DNA of 64,000 bases, from contig NZ_BMMQ01000003.1 in assembly GCF_014646015.1 (NCBI RefSeq), forward strand, positions 124,001-188,000, given 5' to 3'. Below the pieces are notes generated by a model that had not been told where the DNA came from, made no database searches, and saw only the letters and a program-made list of their open reading frames with translations. A program made the translations under genes and the position numbers. This document shows positions 46,761 through 53,816 of this stretch, in pieces (position 1 is the first letter of the stretch; every line of letters begins with the position of its first letter). The stretch is from Microbacterium nanhaiense (lineage in GTDB: Bacteria > Actinomycetota > Actinomycetes > Actinomycetales > Microbacteriaceae).

Positions 46761-47605
46761 GAGCGGGCCTCCGAACGGGGGCGGGTGAGTCGGGGATCGG
46801 TGGCCTCGCGCAGGGCGTCGCCGAGCAGGTTGAGCGCGAGCACCGTCAGGGTGATGGCGAGGCCCGGCCAGACGACGCTCAGCGGGTGGATGGCGACGTA
46901 GCCCTGCAGCTCGCTGAGCAGCAGGCCCCAGCTCGGCAGCGTCACCGGCGCCCCGACGCCGAGGAACGACAGGCCCGCCTCGGCGAGCACGGCCGCCGCC
47001 ATCGACCACGACAGCTGCACGATGAAGACCGGCGCGGTGTTCGGCAGGAGGTGGCGGGTGAGGATCTGCCCTCCCGTGAGACCGGACGCGCGCGCGGCGA
47101 GAACGAAGTCGGCGCGGCCGATGCGGCGCAGCTCGCCGCGGGCCACGCGCGCGATATTGACGCCGTAGCCGATGCCGACCGACCAGATCACGACCCACAG
47201 CGACCCACCCCACACCGCGGCGATCATCATCGCGATGAGGAGGACGGGGAAGGCGATGAGAACGTCGACCGCGACGGCGACGGCCTCGCGGACGGGGCGC
47301 GACGTGAGGGCCCCGAGGGCCGCGAGGGCGACGCCGACGACGATCGCGACGATGCTCGCGCCGAGCGCGACGACGACGGTCGACCGCGCGCCCGCCATGA
47401 GGAGCGACGCGATGTCGCGGCCCGTGCCGTCCGTGCCGAGGAGGTGCGGCCACCCCGGCGGGGCCCACGCGGTGTACGCGTCGGCTCGTGCCGGATCGAA
47501 GGGCGTCCACGCGAGCGACACGGCGGCGACGATACCGATCACGGCGACGACGACGAGGGCGGCGCGGCCCGTGGGGATGCGCCAGAGGCGATGGAACCAG
47601 CTCAT
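46757..47605 (-). CDS. ABC transporter permease, peptide/nickel type (DppC-like)
   Basis: A 282-residue protein with about six membrane helices. LLGTDGTGRDIASLLMAGARST is the DppC hallmark after the first periplasmic loop. The ATPase-contacting EAA loop reads AARASGLTGGQILTRHLLPN. It overlaps both neighbours by four bases, so the permease and ATPase genes are translationally coupled. The substrate is a peptide or a related small cargo; nothing in the sequence narrows it. Confidence 0.92.
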   Translation of the reverse strand: MSWFHRLWRIPTGRAALVVVAVIGIVAAVSLAWTPFDPARADAYTAWAPPGWPHLLGTDGTGRDIASLLMAGARSTVVVALGASIVAIVVGVALAALGALTSRPVREAVAVAVDVLIAFPVLLIAMMIAAVWGGSLWVVIWSVGIGYGVNIARVARGELRRIGRADFVLAARASGLTGGQILTRHLLPNTAPVFIVQLSWSMAAAVLAEAGLSFLGVGAPVTLPSWGLLLSELQGYVAIHPLSVVWPGLAITLTVLALNLLGDALREATDPRLTRPRSEARS

Positions 47606-48552
47606 GCGCGCTCCCGGAGACGCGGGTCGACCGCGTGGTGGATGAGGTCGACGATGAAACCCACGACGAGCACGAACGCGGTCAGGACGAACAGCTCGCT
47701 CTGTACCATCGTGAGGTCGCGGGCGCCGACGTCCGCGACGAGCATCCGGCCGATGCCGGGCAGCGTGAAGACCTGCTCCACCACGACGGCGCCGACCATG
47801 ATGCCCGCGATCTGTACGCCGAGCACCGTGATGATCGACAGGCCCACGGCCGGCAGCCCATGCCGCACAAGCGCCCTGTTTCGGGTGAGTCCCTTCGCCG
47901 CCGCGGTGCGGACGAAGTCCTCGCCGGCGGCCGCGAGCGTGGCGCTGCGCACGAAGCGCATCAGCAACGCGCCCTCGACGACGCCGATGGTGAGCGCCGG
48001 CAGCACGAGCGCCCGCAGCGCGGATCCGGGATCCCTCCAGCCCGCCCGGGGGAAGCCCTGCGCCGGCAACCAATCGAGACCGACGGCGAACACGACGACG
48101 AGCATGAGGCCGGCCCAGACCACGGGCACGGCCGCGAGCAGCTGCGTCACGACGTTCAGAGCGGTGCCGGACGGCCGGTCGCGGCGCTGCGCCCCGAGAA
48201 TTCCGAGGGGCACCGCGATCGCGAGGGCGATGACGAGAGAGAAAACACCCAGCGGGATCGTCACCCGGGCCTTCTGCGCGATCTGATCGGCGACGGGCGA
48301 CCCTGTTACCAGCGAGGATCCGAGATCGCCCGTGAAGAGTCCGCCGATCCACTCGGCGTACTGCGCGAGGAGCGAACGGTCGAGACCGAGGTCGCTGCGG
48401 ATCGCCGCGATCTGCTCGGGAGTGCCGTCGGCACCCGCGATCATCTGCGCGACGTCTCCGGGGAGCACCCGGAGCGCCGCGAAGATGATGGCGCTCGAGG
48501 CGAGCAGACCCAGCGCGAGCAGGAGGATCCGCGTGAGGGCGTAGCGGATCAC
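47602..48552 (-). CDS. ABC transporter permease, peptide/nickel type (DppB-like)
   Basis: A 316-residue protein. The N-terminal MIRYALTRILLLALGLLASSAIIFAALRVLPGD is the usual DppB start, and the EAA loop is in RTAAAKGLTRNRALVRHGL. The ATG lies one base beyond the stop of the substrate-binding protein, and the stop overlaps the next permease. It forms the membrane channel with the DppC-like protein. Confidence 0.92.
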   Translation of the reverse strand: MIRYALTRILLLALGLLASSAIIFAALRVLPGDVAQMIAGADGTPEQIAAIRSDLGLDRSLLAQYAEWIGGLFTGDLGSSLVTGSPVADQIAQKARVTIPLGVFSLVIALAIAVPLGILGAQRRDRPSGTALNVVTQLLAAVPVVWAGLMLVVVFAVGLDWLPAQGFPRAGWRDPGSALRALVLPALTIGVVEGALLMRFVRSATLAAAGEDFVRTAAAKGLTRNRALVRHGLPAVGLSIITVLGVQIAGIMVGAVVVEQVFTLPGIGRMLVADVGARDLTMVQSELFVLTAFVLVVGFIVDLIHHAVDPRLRERA

Positions 48553-48553
48553 G

Positions 48554-50032
48554 TCACTCCGCGAGCGTGACGCCCGCCAGCCTCAGGCGAGTGGACGTGG
48601 CCGCCGTCGGGAAGCCCTCGACCCCCGGGGCGGTCGCGATGATGTCGGCGCGCGTGTAGAGCCAATCGGCGGGTGCCTGCTCGGCGACGATGCGCGCGGC
48701 CTCGGCGAGGAGCTGGGCCGACGCGTCGGCGTCGGTCTCGCGCATCGCGTCGGCGTAGAGGCCCTGTACCTCGGCCAGCGCATCCGGGTCGCTGAGGGAG
48801 TAGTAGTAGTCGGGGTTCGACCACGAGTCGAAGTCGCGCGGCTCGACGTGGTTGACGAAGCTCAGCTGGTAGTCGCGGTTGCTGTACACGTCGTTGAGCC
48901 ACGCCGAGAACTCGATCGTGTCCACCTCGAGGGTGACACCGATGTCCTTGAACATCGACACGAGCAGGGAGGAGATCTTCGTGTCGTAGACGTTGGGGAA
49001 GCTCAGCGTGAGCGTGAGATCCTCGACGCCCGCCTCGGCGAGGAGGGCGCGGGCGCCTTCGGGGTCGAAGCTCGTCGTGTCGGACAGATCCTCGTAGCCG
49101 GGGTCGAGCTTGGGGATCGGGCCGAACTGCGTCTCACCGGCGCCCACGGCGGTGAGGATCGCCTCGTGGTCGATCGCCATGCGCAGCGCCTGACGAACGC
49201 GCAGGTCGTCGAGCGGCTCCTCCTTGCCGTTGAAGGCGAGGATGAACTTGTCGGTCGTCTCACCCTGGGTCACCGTGAAGTCGCCCTCGAGCTGCGGGGT
49301 GAGCTCCGCGCTCACGCCCGTCAGCACGTCGAGCGTGCCGTCGAGGCCCGCGCTCACGAGGGCATTCGGATCCGGGATGTAGTGGAGCACGACCTCGGAC
49401 GGACCGGCGGGCTCGCCCCAGTAGTCCTCGTAGCGCTCGAGGGAGATGCTGTCCTTCTGGATCCACTCGCCGAGCGTGAACGGGCCCGTGCCGTTCTCCG
49501 CCGTCTTCAGGTCGGTGTCGTCGCCGCTCTTGAAGATGAGGCCACCGGGACCGGTCAGGAGGAAGAGCAGGTTGATGTTGGGCTCGGCGAGCGTGATGAC
49601 CACGGTGCCGTCGTCGGGCGCGGAGACCTCTTCGATGGCCGCGAGGTCCTTCGCGCCCGTGCTCGACTCGTCGTTCTTCGTCTCGGTGAGGCTCGTGACG
49701 ACGTCGTCGGCCGTCATCGGGGACCCGTCGTGGAAGGTCACCCCCTCCTGCAGGACGAAGGTGTATTCGAGGCCGTCGTCGGAGACCGACCAGTCCTTCG
49801 CGAGCGCGGCGACGACGTCGCCGTTCTCGCCGCGCGTGACGAGCCCTTCGTAGACGTTGTCGACGAGCGCCTGCTCGAGCGCGGCGCCGGAGGTGTGGCG
49901 GATGTCGAGGTTGCTCGGCTCGAGCACGAGGCCGATGTCGAGCGTCGTGTCGGCGGGTCTGCCGGCGCACCCGGCAAGGGCGAGCACGCCCACGAGGGCG
50001 GCGGCGGGGAGGATGCGGGCGGCGCCAGGCAT
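48554..50032 (-). CDS. extracellular peptide-binding lipoprotein (family 5, DppA-like)
   Basis: A 492-residue protein with a signal peptide ending in lipobox LALAGC near residue 22. The mature part shows the family-5 pattern DIRHTSGAALEQALVDNVYEGLVTRGENGDVVAALAKDWSVSDDGLEYTFVLQEGVTFHDGSPMTADDV. It captures peptides or other cargo and delivers them to the permeases encoded immediately downstream. It follows the alpha/beta hydrolase gene with only three bases between. Confidence 0.93.
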   Translation of the reverse strand: MPGAARILPAAALVGVLALAGCAGRPADTTLDIGLVLEPSNLDIRHTSGAALEQALVDNVYEGLVTRGENGDVVAALAKDWSVSDDGLEYTFVLQEGVTFHDGSPMTADDVVTSLTETKNDESSTGAKDLAAIEEVSAPDDGTVVITLAEPNINLLFLLTGPGGLIFKSGDDTDLKTAENGTGPFTLGEWIQKDSISLERYEDYWGEPAGPSEVVLHYIPDPNALVSAGLDGTLDVLTGVSAELTPQLEGDFTVTQGETTDKFILAFNGKEEPLDDLRVRQALRMAIDHEAILTAVGAGETQFGPIPKLDPGYEDLSDTTSFDPEGARALLAEAGVEDLTLTLSFPNVYDTKISSLLVSMFKDIGVTLEVDTIEFSAWLNDVYSNRDYQLSFVNHVEPRDFDSWSNPDYYYSLSDPDALAEVQGLYADAMRETDADASAQLLAEAARIVAEQAPADWLYTRADIIATAPGVEGFPTAATSTRLRLAGVTLAE

Positions 50033-50035
50033 CGG

Positions 50036-50938
50036 TCAGTTCCTTCCGGAGAGGCTCGCCCGCACGGCTCGTGCGAGGTCGAGGTGGCTGGTTTCCTGCA
50101 CGTTGTGCGGAGCATCGAGGACGATGGCGTCGTGATCCGGGCGTGCGGAGGCGAAGGCGCGAATGCGTTCGGCGGAGAGAAGGCCGCGGGATCCGGCTAC
50201 CAGGGTGACGGGGATGGTGAGGGAATCGAGCGCGCGGGCATCGCGGTCGTCGTCGATGTCGAGCGGCCTGCTGTCCGGTGCGGATTCCGACAGGATCCGC
50301 GCCATGTGGTGCTTCCATTCGACGACGCCGTCGTCGCGGGTGCGCGTGTTCAGAATGACGCCGCGGCGGGCCTTGTCGCGCTCGCCGCCGAGGCCGAAGG
50401 CCACGGCGTGATCAAGAACCTCCTCGACCGAGCCGAACTCGAGCCGCTCGTAGAACGGTGCGAGCGCGGAGCGCCCGGATCCTCCGATTCCGGGCAGCAC
50501 GTCGACGAGAACGAGGTGCGCGACGAGCTCGGCGCGGAGGGCCGCGACGTGGATCGCCGTGAGGCCGCCGAGCGAATGCCCGACGAGGGTCACGGGCGCC
50601 TCGGCCCAGTGCTCGATCGCGCGGATGACGGCCTCGGCGTTGCGCTCGGGGGAGTAGTCGGCGTCCTCACGCCAGGACGAGTCTCCGTGCCCGGGCAGGT
50701 CCACCGCGAGGGCGGGTGCGGCGAGGTCGATGATCGTGCGGTCCCAGGTGTGCGCGTTGAGCCCGGCGCCGTGGACGAAGACCGCGTCCGGGCGCCCGCC
50801 TCCGAAGAGAAGCGCGCTGAGCGAACGGTCGCCGTCGAGCTCGAGCCGCTCGCGGCGTACGCTCGGAACCGCGGCACCCTGATCGCGGGCATCGTCGGAG
50901 AGGAAGGCAAACTCGTCGAGAGCTGCGTGTGCGGTCAC
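50036..50938 (-). CDS. alpha/beta hydrolase leading the peptide-ABC operon
   Basis: A 300-residue protein. The nucleophile elbow is GHSLGG, the oxyanion region is VHGAGLNAHTW, and the C-terminal His lies in APHNVQETSH; the acid is probably Asp in the RPDHDA or VAGSRG region. It begins the operon and is spaced three bases from the binding protein, so it is expressed with the importer. It may hydrolyse the imported ester, lactone or peptide-like compound inside the cell. No signal peptide is present. Confidence 0.85.
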   Translation of the reverse strand: MTAHAALDEFAFLSDDARDQGAAVPSVRRERLELDGDRSLSALLFGGGRPDAVFVHGAGLNAHTWDRTIIDLAAPALAVDLPGHGDSSWREDADYSPERNAEAVIRAIEHWAEAPVTLVGHSLGGLTAIHVAALRAELVAHLVLVDVLPGIGGSGRSALAPFYERLEFGSVEEVLDHAVAFGLGGERDKARRGVILNTRTRDDGVVEWKHHMARILSESAPDSRPLDIDDDRDARALDSLTIPVTLVAGSRGLLSAERIRAFASARPDHDAIVLDAPHNVQETSHLDLARAVRASLSGRN

Positions 50939-51111
50939 GGGGTGTCCTTCGAACGGATACGAGGCACGCCCATTCTGGCGCGGCGCGGGGCGCGCCGGGA
51001 AATCAGCTCGAGAAGTGCACAGAAAAGCGTGTCATAAATGATCAGAATGTTTACTTAGAATTCATTCACTTGCGCAGAATGATTTTTGACGCGTTTTCCG
51101 TTCGGGGTCGG

Positions 51112-51117
51112 TAGGGT
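51112..51117 (+). promoter_or_regulatory. -10 element of a leaderless AhpD-like gene
   Basis: TAGGGT ends six bases before the ATG at 51124, without a ribosome site. An unusually AT-rich stretch (51030-51085) lies upstream, in the 185-base divergent spacer shared with the hydrolase operon. A TTGACG at 51090-51095 is 16-20 bases upstream depending on the exact -10 chosen. Confidence 0.4.
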
Positions 51118-51123
51118 TCGAAC

Positions 51124-51588
51124 ATGACCGAACGGCGTGTGCACCTGGCCAAGAGCGCGATGGACGTTTACCGCGCCCTCGAGGAGTTCGCGAAGCAGGT
51201 GGGGAAGGTCTGCCGCGAGAACGGAGTCGAGGATCGGCTCAAGGAACTCGTGCAGCTGCGCTGCTCGCAGATCAACGGTTGTGCGTACTGCATGCGCGTC
51301 CACGTCGAGCGTGCCGAGAAGGCCGGGGTCACGATGGATGAGCTCGGGCAGCTTTCCACGTGGCGTGAATCGGGTGTCTTCACGGAGCGCGAGCGCGCGG
51401 CGCTCGAGCTCGCGGAGGCGCACACCCTCATCCATGAGGACGGCATCTCGGACGAGCTCTACAACCGGATCGGGTCCGTGCTCACCGAGCAAGAGTATGT
51501 CGCGATCAGCTGGACGGCGATCTCGATCAACGCGTTCAACCGCCTGACGATCGCGGGGCATTACCCCGTCCCACCCAGGCAAGGTTAG
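51124..51588 (+). CDS. carboxymuconolactone decarboxylase/AhpD-family protein
   Basis: A 154-residue protein with the AhpD-like redox motif C53-AY-C56 followed by H60 (CAYCMRVH). VEDRLKELVQLRCSQINGC and ISINAFNRLTIAGHYP are typical of the CMD domain. Such proteins reduce peroxides or act as alkylhydroperoxidase partners; some act on lactones. The gene appears leaderless and lies upstream of an iron-box-controlled gene whose box overlaps this gene's stop codon. Confidence 0.88.
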   Translation: MTERRVHLAKSAMDVYRALEEFAKQVGKVCRENGVEDRLKELVQLRCSQINGCAYCMRVHVERAEKAGVTMDELGQLSTWRESGVFTERERAALELAEAHTLIHEDGISDELYNRIGSVLTEQEYVAISWTAISINAFNRLTIAGHYPVPPRQG

Positions 51589-51613
51589 GCAAGCCTTTAT
51601 CGGGGCGTATGAT
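51580..51613 (+). promoter_or_regulatory. IdeR/DtxR-like iron box overlapping the SIP-gene promoter
   Basis: Bases 51580-51598 match the 19-base DtxR/IdeR consensus at about 13 positions, including an intact GGTTAGGC core. The -35 TTAGGC (51585-51590) lies inside the box, and the -10 TATGAT (51608-51613) follows after 17 bases, so repressor bound to iron would block the promoter. The box also overlaps the stop codon of the preceding AhpD-like gene. Confidence 0.65.
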
Positions 51614-51622
51614 GGTCATATC

Positions 51623-52093
51623 ATGACCGCACGCCCCGACTTCGCCTCTCACGACGACAGCTCCTGTCGTTCGCGCCGGCACCCGCGCGCCCAGCACCTC
51701 GTCGTCGCCGACGAGCGTTCGCTCGCCGACCTCGAACTCGCGCTCGTCGCCCTGCCGATCTGTGCGTCCGGGCGTGTGTTCATCGAGGTCCCCGACGCAT
51801 CGTGGGTCTGTGCCCTCCAGGCGCCGCCCCGCATGAGCGTCACGTGGCTCGATCGCTCGATCCGCCGCGGCGAGATCGGCTCGGCGGAGCTGTGCCGATC
51901 CGGGCAGGCCGTGACTCGCGCCGCGATCGCATACGCCGACGAGGTGCTGTGCGACGAGGAAGCCCGCGAGACGAACGTCACCCTGCTCGCCGGTTTCGTG
52001 GCGACCGCCGACATCGTCGAGCACCTGACGACCCGGCTCGACATCCCGCGCGAATCGATCACGGTCGCCGAAGCGCTCACGCAGTACGTCTGA
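51623..52093 (+). CDS. SIP-domain protein (siderophore-interacting/FAD-reductase C-terminal part)
   Basis: A 156-residue protein that resembles only the NAD(P)H-binding SIP half of siderophore-interacting ferric reductases: QHLVVADERSLADLELALVAL is the usual start of that domain. A Cys-containing segment and TVAEALTQYV follow. It lacks the FAD-binding N-terminal domain. A role in iron release from siderophores is inferred from the domain and from the IdeR-like box in its promoter. The ATG lies about 3 bases after the predicted transcription start, so the message is almost leaderless. Confidence 0.7.
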   Translation: MTARPDFASHDDSSCRSRRHPRAQHLVVADERSLADLELALVALPICASGRVFIEVPDASWVCALQAPPRMSVTWLDRSIRRGEIGSAELCRSGQAVTRAAIAYADEVLCDEEARETNVTLLAGFVATADIVEHLTTRLDIPRESITVAEALTQYV

Positions 52094-52098
52094 CGACG

Positions 52099-52923
52099 CT
52101 ACGCCTTCGCGAGCGCTCCGATGATGCGCAGGATCGTGCCCATGTCGGCGACGCCCGCGTCGGCAGAGCGCGGTGCGAAACCCGCGAGCGACGCGCCCGC
52201 GAGCGGCAGGCGCCCGCGGATCGCCGCGATCGCATCGATGAGAGTCGCGGGGTCGAGCCCGAACGGCTGGGGAGACGAGACGCCCTCGACATGCGCGGGG
52301 TCGATGACGTCGAGGTCGACGTGCACGTACGCGCGCGCCGCGCCCGTGCGGGCGAGCGCATCGACGAGCCGATCGGCGAGCTCCGCGACCGCGAGCGTCT
52401 GGATCCCGGAGTCGGAGGCATAGACCTCCTCCGCGATGTCGAGGTCGCGGGCGCCCACCAGGACGACCCGGTCTGGAGTGACGGCTCCCGCGGGGGCCTT
52501 CAGGCCCTCCGGCGCGTCGCCGATCGCGGCGCGCAGCGCCATCCCCGCGTATGCGCCCGTGGGGGAGCTCTCGGGCGTGTGCAGCGCCCCGCGCGCGCTG
52601 AACCACACGATCGCGATGTCGTCCGAACCCGCGGCGGCGTGCGCGATCGACGGGACGGCGACGCCGCTGTCACCGCCGATGACGATCAGCCGCTCGCCGG
52701 GGAAGGCCTCGAGCTCCTCCCGGGTGTGCTGCGCCACCCGGAGCAGGGTGCTGGCGCGCAGGATCCCCGTGTCGAGGCTTTCTCCGGCCTCGACCGGCAC
52801 GTCGACACGGTGACAGGCGGAACTCGGCAGGTCGCCGGCGATCAGCTCGGCCCCGTCGATGAGACTCATGGCGCGGGGCGACGGGGATCCCTGCCACTGC
52901 GGTACGACGATGAAACGAGCCAT
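52099..52923 (-). CDS. arginase-fold protein with most metal ligands replaced
   Basis: A 274-residue member of the arginase/agmatinase/formiminoglutamase fold. The three metal-site blocks are recognisable but altered. GGDHS is GGDSG (83-87), and the D-A-H-x-D block is WFSARGALHTPESSPTG (107-123), lacking both Asp and the His. HVDLDVIDP (201-209) keeps its two Asp. Four of six manganese ligands are therefore missing, so normal hydrolase activity is unlikely. It could bind a guanidino or other ligand or act as a regulatory or structural protein. It converges on the SIP gene and lies after pspA with a terminator between. Confidence 0.8.
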   Translation of the reverse strand: MARFIVVPQWQGSPSPRAMSLIDGAELIAGDLPSSACHRVDVPVEAGESLDTGILRASTLLRVAQHTREELEAFPGERLIVIGGDSGVAVPSIAHAAAGSDDIAIVWFSARGALHTPESSPTGAYAGMALRAAIGDAPEGLKAPAGAVTPDRVVLVGARDLDIAEEVYASDSGIQTLAVAELADRLVDALARTGAARAYVHVDLDVIDPAHVEGVSSPQPFGLDPATLIDAIAAIRGRLPLAGASLAGFAPRSADAGVADMGTILRIIGALAKA

Positions 52924-52957
52924 GAGACGATCTTCTCTCTTTGAGGGGCGAAAGAAG

Positions 52958-52990
52958 AAGAGGCACCGGAGAAGATCTCCGATGCCTCTT
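52958..52990 (-). terminator. hairpin terminator after pspA
   Basis: Fourteen-base arms (52958-52971 and 52977-52990, one mismatch) with a five-base loop are followed on the minus strand by a pyrimidine-rich CTTCTTTCG. It starts about 11 bases after the pspA-like stop and precedes the arginase-fold gene. Confidence 0.8.
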
Positions 52991-53001
52991 CCCGCTGTGG
53001 T

Positions 53002-53733
53002 TTACGCCTCCAGCGCGCCCGCGTTGCCCGACTTCAGGGCGGCGAGACGCGCCTCGACCTCGGTCAGCTCGCCGATGTCTTCGAGCGACTCGAACTGAGC
53101 GTCGAGGCTCGACGCGGCGAGCTCGGCCTTGCCCGCGGCGAGCGCCTCCTGGCGGCGCACCTTCTCCTCGAAGCGGCCGAGCTCGCTCGTGGGGTCCATG
53201 ACGTCGATCGACTTGACGGCGTCGTGCACCTTGTTCTGCGCGTCGGCGAGCTTCGCGCGCGAGAGCAGCTCGCTCTGCTTCGCCTTGAGCTGCGTGAGCT
53301 TCTGCTTCATGCCGTCGAGGCCGCCCTTGAGCTTCTCGACGACCTGCTGCTGCTGGACGAGCTGCGGCTCGACGGCCTTGATCTCGTTCTCGGTCTGCAC
53401 CTGGCGCTGAATGGCGACCTTGGCGAGGTTGTCGAACTTGTCGGCGCCGGCGATGTCGCCCGCGGCGCGCAGCTCGTCGCCCTTGCGGCTGGCCGCGATG
53501 GCCTTGTTGCCCCACTCGGCGGCGGCCTGGCGGTCCTCGGCGGTGTCGCGCTCGAGGAGGCGCAGCTGCCCGATGGTCTCGGCGATGGCCGACTCGGCCT
53601 CCGCGATGTTGTTGGTGTAGTCGCGCACCAGCTGGTCGAGCATCTTCTGCGGGTCCTCGGCCTGGTCGATCAGGGCGTTGACGTTCGCGCGGATGAGGGT
53701 CGAGATGCGCCCGAAGATGGACTGCTTGCTCAT
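53002..53733 (-). CDS. pspA: PspA/IM30-family membrane-stress protein
   Basis: A 243-residue protein with the PspA start SIFGRISTLIRANVNALIDQAEDPQKMLDQLVRDY (amphipathic helix and helix 1). A long coiled coil over about residues 25-220 follows. PspA/IM30 proteins form ESCRT-III-like polymers that protect damaged membranes. It lies 83 bases downstream of a TPM-domain gene on the same strand, a pairing seen in other bacteria, and probably shares its transcript. Its own SD-like GAAAGGCAC precedes the ATG. Confidence 0.9.
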   Translation of the reverse strand: MSKQSIFGRISTLIRANVNALIDQAEDPQKMLDQLVRDYTNNIAEAESAIAETIGQLRLLERDTAEDRQAAAEWGNKAIAASRKGDELRAAGDIAGADKFDNLAKVAIQRQVQTENEIKAVEPQLVQQQQVVEKLKGGLDGMKQKLTQLKAKQSELLSRAKLADAQNKVHDAVKSIDVMDPTSELGRFEEKVRRQEALAAGKAELAASSLDAQFESLEDIGELTEVEARLAALKSGNAGALEA

Positions 53734-53816
53734 GGTGAGTGCCTTTCAGAGGGTAGCGGCGGATGTAGGGGGAAGTATGTCGGATAAAGGTTAAGAATGA
53801 GGTTCGAATGCGGGGC

